A DNA stretch of 41,134 bases from contig VEXF01000014.1 of the NCBI GenBank assembly GCA_009391275.1, positions 1 to 41,134 on the forward strand, written 5' to 3'. The translations under genes were made by a program, and so were the position numbers. Positions within the stretch are counted from its first letter, which is position 1, and each line of letters begins with the position of its first letter. The notes under the pieces are model-generated. The model did no database searches. It was not told the origin of the DNA and saw nothing but the letters and a program-made list of their open reading frames with translations. Source of the DNA: SAR202 cluster bacterium AD-804-J14_MRT_500m. GTDB lineage: Bacteria > Chloroflexota > Dehalococcoidia > UBA3495 > GCA-2712585. Positions 26,706-35,550 of the stretch are shown piece by piece.

Positions 26706-26746
26706 AAAAAGAAAACCACTCCTTTGACTGGAGTGGTTCTCTTTTT
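26706..26746 (-). terminator. Strong intrinsic (possibly bidirectional) terminator
   Basis: A 17-bp inverted repeat with one mismatch has arms at 26706-26722 and 26730-26746 around a 7-nt loop. The core ACCACTCC/GGAGTGGT is flanked by an A-rich left arm and a T-rich right arm, so T-tracts follow the stem on both strands. It lies 14 nt beyond the stop of the SelW-like gene and should end that transcript before msrA. Confidence 0.85.
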
Positions 26747-26760
26747 ATTTGCAGAAACTT

Positions 26761-27036
26761 TTAGGCAGCCGGAGTCGGAGCAGCCGCGACTTTTTCCTCG
26801 ATTATGGCCCTAAGTTCACGCACCCGGGTCAAATCAGGATACTTTCCATCTTCTTCATGTCTGTCAAAAATCTTTTCGCCATCGACATAGACTTCAAGAC
26901 GACCGTTAGCACCCGGGGTCAAAGATATTCCGACATCCTTACCACAATGCCTCCAGAACTCATTCGCCATCCACGTGGCGACGGCATGGTATTGTCAAGG
27001 TACACAGTATACGATCTCTACATTTACCTTCCACAT
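26761..27036 (-). CDS. SelW/Rdx-family selenoprotein with in-frame TGA (Sec)
   Basis: Reading from the ATG at 27036, the protein is 91 residues and opens MWKVNVEIVYCVP-Sec-QYHAVATW, with TGA at 26995-26997 as codon 14. This gives the Cys11-x2-Sec14 redox motif at the usual place after the first beta strand in SelW/SelT/SelH (Rdx) proteins. The rest matches the family: LTPGANGRLEVYVDGEKIFDR, then KYPDL. An open frame begins only at Met 23 (26970), but that version would lose the first strand and redox motif and has no ribosome-binding site. The ATG at 27036 has GAGGAGG with 7-nt spacing. A hairpin follows the TGA. Rdx proteins are thioredoxin-fold oxidoreductases. No selenium-insertion gene is in the window, so decoding is inferred. 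Confidence 0.88.
26964..26981 (-). promoter_or_regulatory. Candidate bacterial SECIS hairpin
   Basis: In the mRNA, UCGCC (26981-26977) pairs perfectly with GGCGA (26968-26964) around the 8-nt loop ACGUGGAU. The stem starts 13 nt and the loop 18 nt after the UGA, with a G in the second loop position. This agrees with known bacterial SECIS elements, which sit in the coding region just after UGA and bind SelB. An alternative fold pairs CCAU (26989-26986) with AUGG (26970-26967) and CGU with ACG around a CGCC loop, with one G-G mismatch and one bulged U. Confidence 0.6.
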
Positions 27037-27255
27037 ACGAAAACCTCCTCGATAGCCTATTATCCGCTTTCCTGTTACGCCCATCGGCGTATCTATGATA
27101 ATAATTTAGGCACAAGTTCTTCGTCAAGTGTCAAACTCGATATCTATCCTGTAGATCGACACCTTATAGTAATGGTATAAATTTGTATTATGATGTATGC
27201 CAGCGTACACAAGGGCCCCTACGCCGCGACAATAAGGAAGTCTGATCTTTAAAAA

Positions 27256-27795
27256 ATGACTGCACCTCGAACTCGACAAACAAACTGGCCGGACAGATTC
27301 CGCGACTTATTAGAATTTTCCGGAATATCGGACAACGACCTCAAATCGGTAAAAGCCACCGGGCCGATTATTGTGAAATACGCCGTGAGTCTTACCGATG
27401 AGGTCTATGATCGTATTTTTGAGTTCCCCGCTGCCAAACAATTCTTCGTTGACAAAAATGGCCACCCAGATGCTAAAAGAATCAAAGACAACAAGGACAC
27501 CATGATTCAATGGCTATATTATCTGGCGAAAGCCCCAACAAATGATGGATTCACACGTTATCTTGCTGCGATCAGCTCCATGCATCATACCGTTCCATCG
27601 CATCGCCCCGGTTTGCCAGCCGTGCCGTCTCGGTTTGTGATAGGAACTATCTCTTATTACCAAACTCGTTTATCGGAAATTTTGCAGGATGAGCTTGACG
27701 ATCCTGATGAAGCATCAAGAGCTAGTACCGCATGGAACAAATTCCTCATGGTATCGCTAGATCTATTGCTCGTTGCTTATTTATCAGACTCGTAA
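27256..27795 (+). CDS. Protoglobin-like heme protein
   Basis: This 179-residue all-helical protein fits the protoglobin/globin-sensor family as a single domain. Segments consistent with the fold are IFEFPAAKQFFVD (about 55-66), TMIQWLYYLAKAPTNDGFTRYL (seen as WLYYLAKAP and GFTRYLAAI) and AAISSMHHTVPSHRPGLPAV, where His110 is the probable proximal heme ligand. PSRFVIGTISYYQTRL is the helix after it. There is no attached chemotaxis or cyclase domain. Such proteins bind oxygen, CO or NO; the role is unproven. The ribosome-binding site is weak. It is divergent from the selenoprotein gene, and both are redox-related. Confidence in the globin fold is moderate to high. Confidence 0.75.
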   Translation: MTAPRTRQTNWPDRFRDLLEFSGISDNDLKSVKATGPIIVKYAVSLTDEVYDRIFEFPAAKQFFVDKNGHPDAKRIKDNKDTMIQWLYYLAKAPTNDGFTRYLAAISSMHHTVPSHRPGLPAVPSRFVIGTISYYQTRLSEILQDELDDPDEASRASTAWNKFLMVSLDLLLVAYLSDS

Positions 27796-27845
27796 GAAGG
27801 CATTCGAAGCGTCTAAATTATTTTGGTTTTAGGTGGAAACCCATT

Positions 27846-28769
27846 TCATCTGCTATCCACCGTGTAATTTTTATACCAGCTAATTATTTCCAATCCTGAG
27901 GCCGACCACACCCCAGGACTTGTGCAAATATGACCAAGGGCTTTATCTAGAAACCCGATACGGTGAGGTTGACCGATAAGCCAAGGGTGCAAGTTTAAGG
28001 TGAGCAACCTACTGCTTTCCGTTGATTCCGAATGGATTCTATCGAAGGCCTCTTGGGCAATTTGAGCATAGCCATTCGCTGCGAATTTACGCTCCCACAG
28101 GGCAAACACTGTGTCAAGTTCCAGGAATATGGGAAGTGCGTAGAGTTCTCCCTGAGATGTATCTAGTTTATAAGGTTGTTCATCGTTTACCCAATCGCAC
28201 ACATATTCAATCCCTGCTTCTGCCAAGAGATTCGGTGTTCTATGCGACTCTCCGTACTCAGGCCCCAACCAACCCCTAGGAGACGTTCCTGTGGCTGCGG
28301 CTATGGATTGGATTGATTCATTGATGTACGCTCTTTCTTCGGATTCTGACATCCGGCTGGTTATCACACGACTTACTGACACACCATGAGCAATTATTTC
28401 ATACCCTTCGCGCAAACAATACCGAACTAGGAATGGATAGTTTGTTGCGGTAAATGCATCCATGGCAATAGTCGGTCTGACCCCATGTCGTTTCAACACA
28501 TCTAACACCCGAAACACACCGATCCGATGCCCATATTCCCGATGAGATAATCGAGCATAGTCTGGAAAAGGACGGGGACGTCCTATCCCTCCGGCGTTTG
28601 TAGGTAGCTCAAAACTTCCTTCGGGAGGGAGCCACTCAGCATGTTCCAGGTTGACGATCACGCAGAGAGCCACCTTAGCGTTTTGGGGCCATCTTAAGAT
28701 GTTTCGAGTAACTATTGGAGACCAAGAGTAGTGATCATGATCCATTCCGTACCGGCGTGCAGCGGGCAT
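27846..28769 (-). CDS. PuuE-like polysaccharide deacetylase-fold protein (putative allantoinase)
   Basis: This 307-residue NodB-fold protein belongs to the PuuE-type group. It opens with residues typical of that group (NILRWPQNAKVALCVIVNLEHAEW, seen as RWPQNAKVAL and VNLEHAEW), then YGHRIGVFRVLDVL and EIIAHGVSVSRV. In metal-dependent deacetylases the second motif is His-x3-His; here the second His is replaced (HGVSVSRV), as in PuuE, a metal-independent allantoinase. The end LLTLNLHPWLIGQPHRIGFLDKAL is also typical. AGGAGG lies 5 nt before the ATG, 15 nt after its paralogue's stop, so the two form an operon. The adjacent divergent urease genes support a ureide (allantoin) role, but a xenobiotic substrate is possible. 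Confidence 0.85.
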   Translation of the reverse strand: MPAARRYGMDHDHYSWSPIVTRNILRWPQNAKVALCVIVNLEHAEWLPPEGSFELPTNAGGIGRPRPFPDYARLSHREYGHRIGVFRVLDVLKRHGVRPTIAMDAFTATNYPFLVRYCLREGYEIIAHGVSVSRVITSRMSESEERAYINESIQSIAAATGTSPRGWLGPEYGESHRTPNLLAEAGIEYVCDWVNDEQPYKLDTSQGELYALPIFLELDTVFALWERKFAANGYAQIAQEAFDRIHSESTESSRLLTLNLHPWLIGQPHRIGFLDKALGHICTSPGVWSASGLEIISWYKNYTVDSR

Positions 28770-28784
28770 AGTTACCTCCTGTGC

Positions 28785-29687
28785 CTAATGGTTAACCGTT
28801 TTCGCATGGCTTACAAAAGCATCGTAGTAGTTGTCCATATAATATTCAGCTATTTGATCAGCGGTGGCTTGCCACACTCCATCATGAGACATTATGTAGT
28901 CCAAGATTTCGTCTAAGTATCCTATTCTGTGTGGTTGGCCGGTAAGAAACGGATGAATAGGTAAGCAAAGGACACGCCCACTCTCTGCACCTTCTTTGTA
29001 CAATTGGTCAAACATCCCCTTACATATTCTTACCCAGTAATTCCCATCCGAGTAATTTCTCAGCACTAAGCCATCATTTATCTCTACAGAATAGGGTACA
29101 GAAATCAACCTGCCAGATTTAACGTTGATAGGCGTAGGTTGATCATCGTGTTGCCAATCCGTGTGATATATCAATCCAGCTTCAGCCATCAAATCGGGAG
29201 TCCGCTCTGTTCCCGAAATAGCTGGTCCCAACATTCCTTTCAATTGTTTCCCGGTATGTCGTCTCAGAGTGTCGATACAATCTTGATAGAATTCGCGTTC
29301 TTGCTCTTCGGTATATGAATTTAGAAATCGTGTGTTATAAATGCCATGGCTCATAAAATCCCAATTACGGTCAATCATGGCTTTCCCAACCTCAGGGAAA
29401 TGTTCTAGTACCGCAAGGTTCAGAGAAACCGTACACCTGATATTATGCTTGTCCAGAACGTCCAACATCCTCCAAAATCCCACACGGTTACCATAATCAG
29501 TATATGAATATTGCTGGACATCCGGATACGGGACTCGAGGCCACGGGTCTCTTTGGCCATCAAATTCAGGCAAATATTCATAATGTTCAACATTGGGAGC
29601 AACCCAGAAAGCTACGCGTGCGTTGTCAGGCCACCGTATAACTGGCCTATCTATCATCGGCAAATAATCAATACGGTTGGCTAACAT
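28785..29687 (-). CDS. PuuE-like polysaccharide deacetylase-fold protein (paralogue)
   Basis: This 300-residue protein is paralogous to the next gene, with the same motif order: VIRWPDNARVAFWVAPNVEHYEY (seen as RWPDNARVAF, PNVEHYEYLP), YGNRVGFWRMLDVL, DFMSHGIYNTRF and LPIHPFLTGQPHRIGYLDEIL. The second His of the NodB metal pair is Asn (HGIYNTRF), again pointing to the metal-independent PuuE branch. Two ATGs compete: 29693, with AGGAGG only 2 nt away, and 29687, with AGGAGG 8 nt away. I chose the latter. It heads the two-gene operon, which is divergent from ureABC with a shared 200-nt regulatory region. The two copies differ enough that they may take different substrates or form a mixed oligomer. 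Confidence 0.85.
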   Translation of the reverse strand: MLANRIDYLPMIDRPVIRWPDNARVAFWVAPNVEHYEYLPEFDGQRDPWPRVPYPDVQQYSYTDYGNRVGFWRMLDVLDKHNIRCTVSLNLAVLEHFPEVGKAMIDRNWDFMSHGIYNTRFLNSYTEEQEREFYQDCIDTLRRHTGKQLKGMLGPAISGTERTPDLMAEAGLIYHTDWQHDDQPTPINVKSGRLISVPYSVEINDGLVLRNYSDGNYWVRICKGMFDQLYKEGAESGRVLCLPIHPFLTGQPHRIGYLDEILDYIMSHDGVWQATADQIAEYYMDNYYDAFVSHAKTVNH

Positions 29688-29889
29688 GGACATGGCCTCC
29701 TTTGGCGTTTCTATCTGTCTGTAACCGTGGCGTTCATCGCATCAGGATCCGTCGTTCCCAACCCTTGGCGCCTAGGACCTCTTACATTGATATACTTAAG
29801 ATCAAACCTGTCATAACCACATCAGGAAGTTGAGATATATCGATCCATTATTTAGTTTTATAGGTATTAGCCGAGAAAGAAGGTGCAAG

Positions 29890-30195
29890 TTGGATCTAAC
29901 ACCCAGAGAGAAGGATAAACTTTTGATATCTATGGCGGCAATTGTAGCAAGGAAACGACTGCAGAGGGGAGTGAAGCTTAATTATCCAGAGACCGTTGCT
30001 TTAATTTCCGATTTTGTCGTTGAAGGAGCACGAGATGGCAGATCAGTCGCCGAACTGGTAGATGAAGGATCTCAAATCATAAAGAGAGAACAAGTGATGG
30101 AGGGTGTTGCAGAGTTGATAAAAGACGTCCATGTGGAAGCAACTTTTCCTGACGGCACCAAACTCGTCGCAATTACTCAGCCTGTGAGAGATTAA
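29890..30195 (+). CDS. ureA: Urease gamma subunit
   Basis: This 101-residue urease small subunit opens [12 protein letters not shown], has [25 protein letters not shown] (seen as [10 protein letters not shown] and EGARDG) and ends [14 protein letters not shown], all hallmarks of UreA. The frame is open from 29830, but the family starts about 20 residues later. I use the TTG at 29890, which has AAGG 6 nt upstream and gives the standard length of about 100 residues. An earlier TTG at 29830 has AGGAAG directly before it and is the alternative. It is the first of ureA-ureB-ureC, with 2 nt to ureB. Non-ATG starts suggest modest translation initiation. Confidence 0.95.
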   Translation: MDLTPREKDKLLISMAAIVARKRLQRGVKLNYPETVALISDFVVEGARDGRSVAELVDEGSQIIKREQVMEGVAELIKDVHVEATFPDGTKLVAITQPVRD

Positions 30196-30197
30196 AA

Positions 30198-30509
30198 TTG
30201 ATTCCTGGACAAATATTTGTCAAACCCGGAGATATTGTGCTAAATGCAGGCCGCAAAACAATCATTTTAACAGTACAAAACAACGGAAATCGACCCATTC
30301 AGATCGGCTCCCATTTCCATTTTTACGAAGTTAATAGCGCTTTAGAATTCGAGAGACAGAGTACAAAGGGGTTCAGGTTAGACATTCCCGCCGGAACGTC
30401 AATTCGCTTCTCCCCTGGCGAAACCAGAACTGTTTGCTTGGTTACGTTCGGTGGCAGACGTGTAATTCTGGGATTCACAGGACAATTTAATGGACCGCTG
30501 GAGGAATAG
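30198..30509 (+). CDS. ureB: Urease beta subunit
   Basis: This 103-residue subunit matches UreB in length and motifs: [19 protein letters not shown] at the start, [21 protein letters not shown] (seen as [18 protein letters not shown]), [20 protein letters not shown] and the C-terminal [15 protein letters not shown]. The start codon is TTG (30198-30200), 2 nt after the ureA stop. It is a structural subunit of the (alpha-beta-gamma)3 urease trimer and has no catalytic residues of its own. Confidence 0.96.
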   Translation: MIPGQIFVKPGDIVLNAGRKTIILTVQNNGNRPIQIGSHFHFYEVNSALEFERQSTKGFRLDIPAGTSIRFSPGETRTVCLVTFGGRRVILGFTGQFNGPLEE

Positions 30510-30511
30510 AC

Positions 30512-32221
30512 ATGCCTTCAAAAATTAACCGCGATAGTTACGCAGGTTTGTTCGGACCCACCACAGGAGACCGTATCCGTCTCGCTGATACTGAAATCGT
30601 AATTGAAATTGAAGATGATCGGACTGTGTATGGAGATGAAGTAACGTTTGGCGCTGGAAAGGTAATCCGAGAAGGTATGGGACAATCGCCAATTTCACGA
30701 GACGCAGGGTCTGCAGACCTAGTTATTACAAACGCTGTAGTTTTGGATCACTGGGGCATAATTAAGGGAGATATCGGGGTTAGAGATGGTCGTATTATGT
30801 CAGTCGGGAAATCCGGTAACCCTGACATCCAATCCAAAGTAGATATTTTCATCGGCCCAGGAACAGAAATAATCGCGGGTGAAGGTAAAATCGTCACCGC
30901 AGGTGGCATCGACACACATGTCCATTTTATCTCACCCCAGATAATTGAAGAGGCACTGTATAGCGGCATCACCAGTATGCTTGGTGGTGGTACCGGACCC
31001 GCAGAAGGGAGTAAGGCCACAACCTGCACGCCGGGTTCTTGGTATCTCGGGCAAATGCTCCGATCTGCGGAGGGTTTCCCGGTCAACATTGGATTTTATG
31101 GCAAAGGGAATTCTAGCGATCCCAAAGGTCTAATAGAACAAGTAGCAGGGGGCGCTTGTGGTTTTAAAATTCACGAGGATTGGGGAGCCACTCCATCTGC
31201 TATCGATTGCTGTCTCCAGGTAGCTGACGAAACAAACATCCAAGTCATGCTGCACACCGACACCCTGAACGAATCGGGTTTTCTGGAAGAAACGATTGAG
31301 GCCATCCGAGGACGTACAATTCACGCCTTTCATGTAGAGGGAGCTGGCGGAGGGCACGCACCAGACATGTTAAAACTTTGTAGCGCTTCAAATATAATCC
31401 CTTCATCCACAACTCCTACAAGACCTTATACAATTAACACGGTTGATGAGCATCTAGATATGGTGATGGTGTGTCATCATTTGGATCCTAATATCCCAGA
31501 AGATGTTGCCTTTGCCAAGAGTAGAATACGCGGTGAGACTATGGGTGCTGAAGATATTCTTCATGATATGGGGGCTATAAGTATTATCAATTCTGATAGC
31601 CAAGCTATGGGCAGGGCAGGAGAAGTTATCATTAGAACATGGCAGACAGCGGATAAAATGAAGCGGGAGCGCGGCAGGCTCGCGGAAGAAACAGGCGACA
31701 ATGACAACTTCCGAGCAAAACGGTATTTATGTAAGTACACTATCAACCCGGCTATCGCTCAAGGGATCTCTGAACAAGTAGGGTCAATCGAACCGGGAAA
31801 ACTAGCAGACCTTTGCATATGGAGGCCAGGTTTCTTCGGAGTCAAACCAGACCTCATTTTGAAGAACGGGTCGATAGTGGCAGCGCTAATGGGTGACCCC
31901 AACGCATCTATCCCTACCCCGCAACCGACTCATTACAGGCCGATGTTCGGAGCATTTGGATCAGCAATCTACTCTGGATCAGTGATTTTTACTTCGCAGA
32001 TGGCTATCGATCAGAACCTTGGAGAACATCTAGAATTACGCAAAACGCTAATCCCAGTTAAGTCGACTCGAACGATTAACAAGCGATCTATGATCCTCAA
32101 CAAAGAGACCCCCAATATAGAAGTGGACCCGCGCACATACGAGGTTCGATCTAACGGAACGCTTTTGACCTCAGCTCCATCCCGTATTCTCCCTATGGCA
32201 CAACGGTATTTTTTGTTTTGA
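30512..32221 (+). CDS. ureC: Urease alpha (catalytic) subunit
   Basis: This is a 569-residue nickel amidohydrolase that splits urea into ammonia and carbamate. All active-site residues are present, shifted by two from the Klebsiella numbering: His136 and His138 (DTHVHF), carbamylated Lys219 (GFKIHEDWG), His248, His274, the flap Cys321-His322, and Asp362 (NSDSQAMG). GGAGGA lies 6 nt before the ATG; the gap to ureB is 2 nt. With complete catalytic and structural subunits it should be functional if nickel is inserted. No ureD, ureE, ureF or ureG is in the window, so the nickel-loading chaperones must be elsewhere. It is followed after 11 nt by a homocysteine methyltransferase gene. Confidence 0.98.
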   Translation: MPSKINRDSYAGLFGPTTGDRIRLADTEIVIEIEDDRTVYGDEVTFGAGKVIREGMGQSPISRDAGSADLVITNAVVLDHWGIIKGDIGVRDGRIMSVGKSGNPDIQSKVDIFIGPGTEIIAGEGKIVTAGGIDTHVHFISPQIIEEALYSGITSMLGGGTGPAEGSKATTCTPGSWYLGQMLRSAEGFPVNIGFYGKGNSSDPKGLIEQVAGGACGFKIHEDWGATPSAIDCCLQVADETNIQVMLHTDTLNESGFLEETIEAIRGRTIHAFHVEGAGGGHAPDMLKLCSASNIIPSSTTPTRPYTINTVDEHLDMVMVCHHLDPNIPEDVAFAKSRIRGETMGAEDILHDMGAISIINSDSQAMGRAGEVIIRTWQTADKMKRERGRLAEETGDNDNFRAKRYLCKYTINPAIAQGISEQVGSIEPGKLADLCIWRPGFFGVKPDLILKNGSIVAALMGDPNASIPTPQPTHYRPMFGAFGSAIYSGSVIFTSQMAIDQNLGEHLELRKTLIPVKSTRTINKRSMILNKETPNIEVDPRTYEVRSNGTLLTSAPSRILPMAQRYFLF

Positions 32222-32232
32222 GGTAGTATTTC

Positions 32233-33180
32233 ATGTATTTTTCACATCCTATACAGGACAAATTAGATGCCAAACAAACAGTGGTGATGGACGGGGGGAC
32301 AGGGACAGAGATATCCCGTCGAGGTGTTCCTTTAGATTCAAATCTCACTTGGTCTGGTATTGCCAATGTTGATTCTCCAAATCTAGTCCGGAAAATACAT
32401 GAGGAATATATACAAGCTGGAGCCGAAATAATTATCGCAAACACGTTTTCCACTCGCAGGTCTCTGTTGGCGAGGTCTGGATTGGACGATTTTACAGCTG
32501 AGATTAACGTCAAATCAGTAAATCTTGCCTTGGCAGCTAGGGAGAAGTGCGCAATAGATAAATCTAGCGTTATCGTTGCGGGCTCAATATCTACATTCGA
32601 ACCCATGGATCAACCTAAAATCATCCCTTCTTACAATGAATCTTTGAAAAATTACGAGGAGCAGGCAAGCCTTTTGGTCAAGGCCGGCGTAGATATCATC
32701 ATATTAGAAATGTTTATAAGAACCGTCGATGCAATGGCAGCAATCGAGGCTACAAGCAAATTAGACATTCCCATATGGATGGGTTTCTCCTGTGAGCTGT
32801 TCGACGATAAAATTTATCTCGGCATACAAGGACGGCACGCGAATGAAACCCTGCAAGACGGAGTTCGTTCCACATCATCCGAAAATATCAATGCCTACTT
32901 CGTTATGCATTCCCCACCAGGCATTACCATCCGCGCCCTACGGGAACTGAGAGATTCCACCTCTTTGCCGATAGGTGCTTATGCACATACTGACGACCTT
33001 GAATCCCAAACCGGTGTTGCTCCTGGACTACGTGCGATTCCCAGCATATCTCCATCACAATATCTAGAAACTGCTAGAGAATGGGTGGACGTAGGAGCCC
33101 AAATTATAGGGGGATGTTGCGGCACAACCCCTGACCACATTAGAGCTTTACACAACGGTATACAAAAAAATATAGATTGA
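32233..33180 (+). CDS. Homocysteine S-methyltransferase family protein
   Basis: This is a 315-residue MmuM/BHMT-type zinc methyltransferase. It opens VVMDGGTGTEISRRG (Gly-Gly-x-Gly-Thr-x-Leu/Ile), has EIIIANTFSTRRSLL, the first zinc Cys in GFSCELFDD (about residue 182) and the final zinc pair in IIGGCCGTTPDHIRAL (about 291-306). It transfers a methyl group from S-methylmethionine, betaine or another donor to homocysteine, or acts on a related thiol or selenol. It is 11 nt downstream of ureC on the same strand, so likely co-transcribed. The donor is not determined by the sequence. A link to the corrinoid protein at 16373 is conceivable but not shown. Confidence 0.9.
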   Translation: MYFSHPIQDKLDAKQTVVMDGGTGTEISRRGVPLDSNLTWSGIANVDSPNLVRKIHEEYIQAGAEIIIANTFSTRRSLLARSGLDDFTAEINVKSVNLALAAREKCAIDKSSVIVAGSISTFEPMDQPKIIPSYNESLKNYEEQASLLVKAGVDIIILEMFIRTVDAMAAIEATSKLDIPIWMGFSCELFDDKIYLGIQGRHANETLQDGVRSTSSENINAYFVMHSPPGITIRALRELRDSTSLPIGAYAHTDDLESQTGVAPGLRAIPSISPSQYLETAREWVDVGAQIIGGCCGTTPDHIRALHNGIQKNID

Positions 33181-33238
33181 TAAATCTTAATGGTTCACCC
33201 ACACTAACAACTTAAAACATTTAGGAGTTCAATATAAA

Positions 33239-34312
33239 TTGAGCAAACTATTCGACCCAATACATATACGGGGCCAATTGATCAAGAACAGGGCTTTTGT
33301 AGCCCCCATGTGCCAGTATTCCGCTGAAGGTGAAGACGGCAAACCTACTTCGTGGCACATGGTTCATCTAGGAAGTCGAGCCGTAGGCGGGGCTGGGTTG
33401 GTCATGTTTGAAGCGACCGCAGTTACCCCAGAAGGGCGTATATCTCCTCAAGATCTAGGGATATGGTCAGACGACCATGTGGAACAATTCGCGAAAATAT
33501 CAGATTTCATAACCGAACAAAGAGCGACGCCGGCGATTCAATTAGCACACGCAGGGAGAAAAGCTTCGCACGACATACCTTGGGCCGGTGGAGCCGCTTT
33601 GACTGACCAACAATCAGGTTGGCAGATCTCTGCTCCCAGCCCACTGCCCTACGATGAATCGTGGCCGGCACCACAAGAGTTAACGATTCCCGCAATTCAC
33701 GCCATCACCAAATCGTTTGCTTCTGCTGCAAGAAGATCCGTAGAAGCAAATATAAAAGTAATAGAACTGCATTTCGCTCATGGATATCTCCTCAGCGAAT
33801 TTCATTCCCCCATATCCAACCATCGGACAGATCTCTACGGAGGTTCATTCGAAAACAGGACTCGCTTTTCGATCGAAATAGTAGATGCTATACGCGATGT
33901 TATACCGGAATCACTTCCGCTTTTTGTGCGACTTTCCAGTACTGAGTACGTTAATGGAGGCTGGGACATCGAAGATTCAGTAATGCTCTCAAAAGAATTA
34001 AAATCACACGGGGTAGACCTAATTGACTGTTCCTCTGGTGGTAATTCACCTGACCAACAAATGACAGTATATCCCGGCTATCAGGTCCAATTCGCGCATC
34101 AGATCCGCAAAAGTTCAGACATTATGACCGGTGCGGTGGGTTTAATTACTGACCCACACCAAGCAGAAGACATTCTAAATAAAGAACAAGCTGACGTAAT
34201 TTTTCTAGGGCGCGAACTTCTGCGCAATCCTTACTGGCCCTTACAGGCCCAACAGGCACTCGACTCTTCATCCACACTATGGAAAGACCAATATTCACGT
34301 GCCATCCCATAA
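33239..34312 (+). CDS. Old yellow enzyme family NADPH:flavin reductase (YqjM-like)
   Basis: This is a 357-residue FMN TIM-barrel ene-reductase of the YqjM/thermophilic-like branch. Motifs are NRAFVAPMCQYSAE with the YqjM-type Cys25, the paired histidines in ELHFAHGYLLSEFHSPISNHRTDLYGG (seen as LHFAHGYLL, SNHRTDLYGG), SFENRTRFS and the C-terminal LGRELLRNPYWPL. It reduces alpha,beta-unsaturated carbonyl compounds or similar. The start is a TTG at 33239; AGGAG lies about 11 nt upstream, somewhat long. The stop overlaps the start of the next gene by 14 nt (34299-34312), suggesting translational coupling with the amidohydrolase. Confidence 0.93.
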   Translation: MSKLFDPIHIRGQLIKNRAFVAPMCQYSAEGEDGKPTSWHMVHLGSRAVGGAGLVMFEATAVTPEGRISPQDLGIWSDDHVEQFAKISDFITEQRATPAIQLAHAGRKASHDIPWAGGAALTDQQSGWQISAPSPLPYDESWPAPQELTIPAIHAITKSFASAARRSVEANIKVIELHFAHGYLLSEFHSPISNHRTDLYGGSFENRTRFSIEIVDAIRDVIPESLPLFVRLSSTEYVNGGWDIEDSVMLSKELKSHGVDLIDCSSGGNSPDQQMTVYPGYQVQFAHQIRKSSDIMTGAVGLITDPHQAEDILNKEQADVIFLGRELLRNPYWPLQAQQALDSSSTLWKDQYSRAIP

Positions 34313-35456
34313 AACTGACAACTCAAACAATTACACGATCATATCGTCGGATTCTCACGTTATAGAACCCCCGAGGTTGTGGCTTGACCGCATGGATCAA
34401 GAATTTGGTAGTCGCATACCCCATCTTGAGCGAGATGGATCGTACGATAATTGGTATTGCAACGGTGAAATCGTCAGCACATTGGGATCTTTTACGTCTG
34501 CTGGCAAAAGATTCAGCGAACCAGCGAGCATAATACCAGAAGGAAATTTCTCAGACGTGCCGCCTGGTGGTTATGATCCACACGCTCATGTGAAAGATCT
34601 TGCGATCGACGGCGTGGATGCCGATGTCCTATATCATTCTGTAGGATCTAGTCTCTTTGGTATAACCGATACTCGCCTGTGCCGTGCTATCTTCCAGGCC
34701 TATAACGATTGGCTGGTAGAGTTTTGCTCTCCTTACCCAAACCAACTGAAAGGCATAGCGATGGTCCTACTAGAGGATGACATACAAGCGGGTATAGCCG
34801 AGTTGAAACGGTCCGCCAAGATGGGATTGGTAGGAGCATCTATTAGCGTCTATCCAGGCCACGGTTTCTTCTACGACCTACCGATCTACGATCCATTCTG
34901 GGCTGTTGCACAAGACATGAACATACCTCTAAGTCTGCATGTAGGTACTGTTAGGAGCAGAACAGGTTACAGAAATATCGATCCGCCGGAACATCAAACC
35001 GGGGCCGATAGAAGCAATAGTGACCATTGGGTGCGAATGTCGCTGAGCCACCTCGTTCTAGGCGGTGTTTTTGAACGTTTCCCGAATTTAAAAATAGTCA
35101 ATGTTGAACACGAACTTTCTTGGATGCTGTATTGGCTACAAAGGATGGACCTTACGTATATAGAGCGGCCAACTCAGGCAACATACCGTTTCTCCTCAAA
35201 CATGATCCCAAGCGACTTCGTTAGACGCAACGTTTACCATAGTTTTCAAGAAGATGGAATTGGTATACTGCATCGAGACATGATAGGTGTAGACAAACTC
35301 ATGTGGGCTTCAGACTATCCACATGCCGAGGCAACGTATCCAGAATCACAGCGCATACTTAATGAGATTCTTTCCGACGTACCTCCCGGTGAACGTGCCC
35401 TGATCGTTGGTCAGAATTGTGCCCGGCTCTATAATTTCGAGGCTTACCTAAAATAA
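34299..35456 (+). CDS. Amidohydrolase family 2 protein (ACMSD-like)
   Basis: This 385-residue metal-dependent hydrolase or decarboxylase has the TIM-barrel amidohydrolase-2 fold. Asp18-x-His20 in SSDSHVIEP starts the metal site. LSLHVGTVRSR, HLVLGGVFERFPNLKIVNVEH and the C-terminal MWASDYPHAEATYPES, carrying the last metal-site Asp, follow in order. The start is a GTG at 34299 that overlaps the OYE gene; no closer ATG is available without cutting the SSDSH motif. Relatives decarboxylate aromatic or meta-cleavage products or hydrolyse lactones. Its coupling to the OYE-type reductase suggests a shared degradative pathway. The specific substrate is unknown. Confidence 0.9.
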   Translation: MPSHKTDNSNNYTIISSDSHVIEPPRLWLDRMDQEFGSRIPHLERDGSYDNWYCNGEIVSTLGSFTSAGKRFSEPASIIPEGNFSDVPPGGYDPHAHVKDLAIDGVDADVLYHSVGSSLFGITDTRLCRAIFQAYNDWLVEFCSPYPNQLKGIAMVLLEDDIQAGIAELKRSAKMGLVGASISVYPGHGFFYDLPIYDPFWAVAQDMNIPLSLHVGTVRSRTGYRNIDPPEHQTGADRSNSDHWVRMSLSHLVLGGVFERFPNLKIVNVEHELSWMLYWLQRMDLTYIERPTQATYRFSSNMIPSDFVRRNVYHSFQEDGIGILHRDMIGVDKLMWASDYPHAEATYPESQRILNEILSDVPPGERALIVGQNCARLYNFEAYLK

Positions 35457-35550
35457 TAACAATCACTTCCCCAAACTTCTTTGATTGACACCTTACTGTC
35501 ACTAATTCGACTGGCTATCCAACTTCTCCAATATCAATGAAGGCTGAAAA

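Noticed and set aside
27076..27091. TACGCC-CATC-GGCGTA hairpin upstream of the selenoprotein gene
   Set aside because: Only a 6-bp stem with no T-tract, and about 40 nt before the start. It could be an operator, but such short dyads are expected by chance.
26749..27180. 143-codon plus-strand open frame
   Set aside because: It lies antisense to the selenoprotein gene and its terminator, has no family resemblance and no ribosome-binding site.
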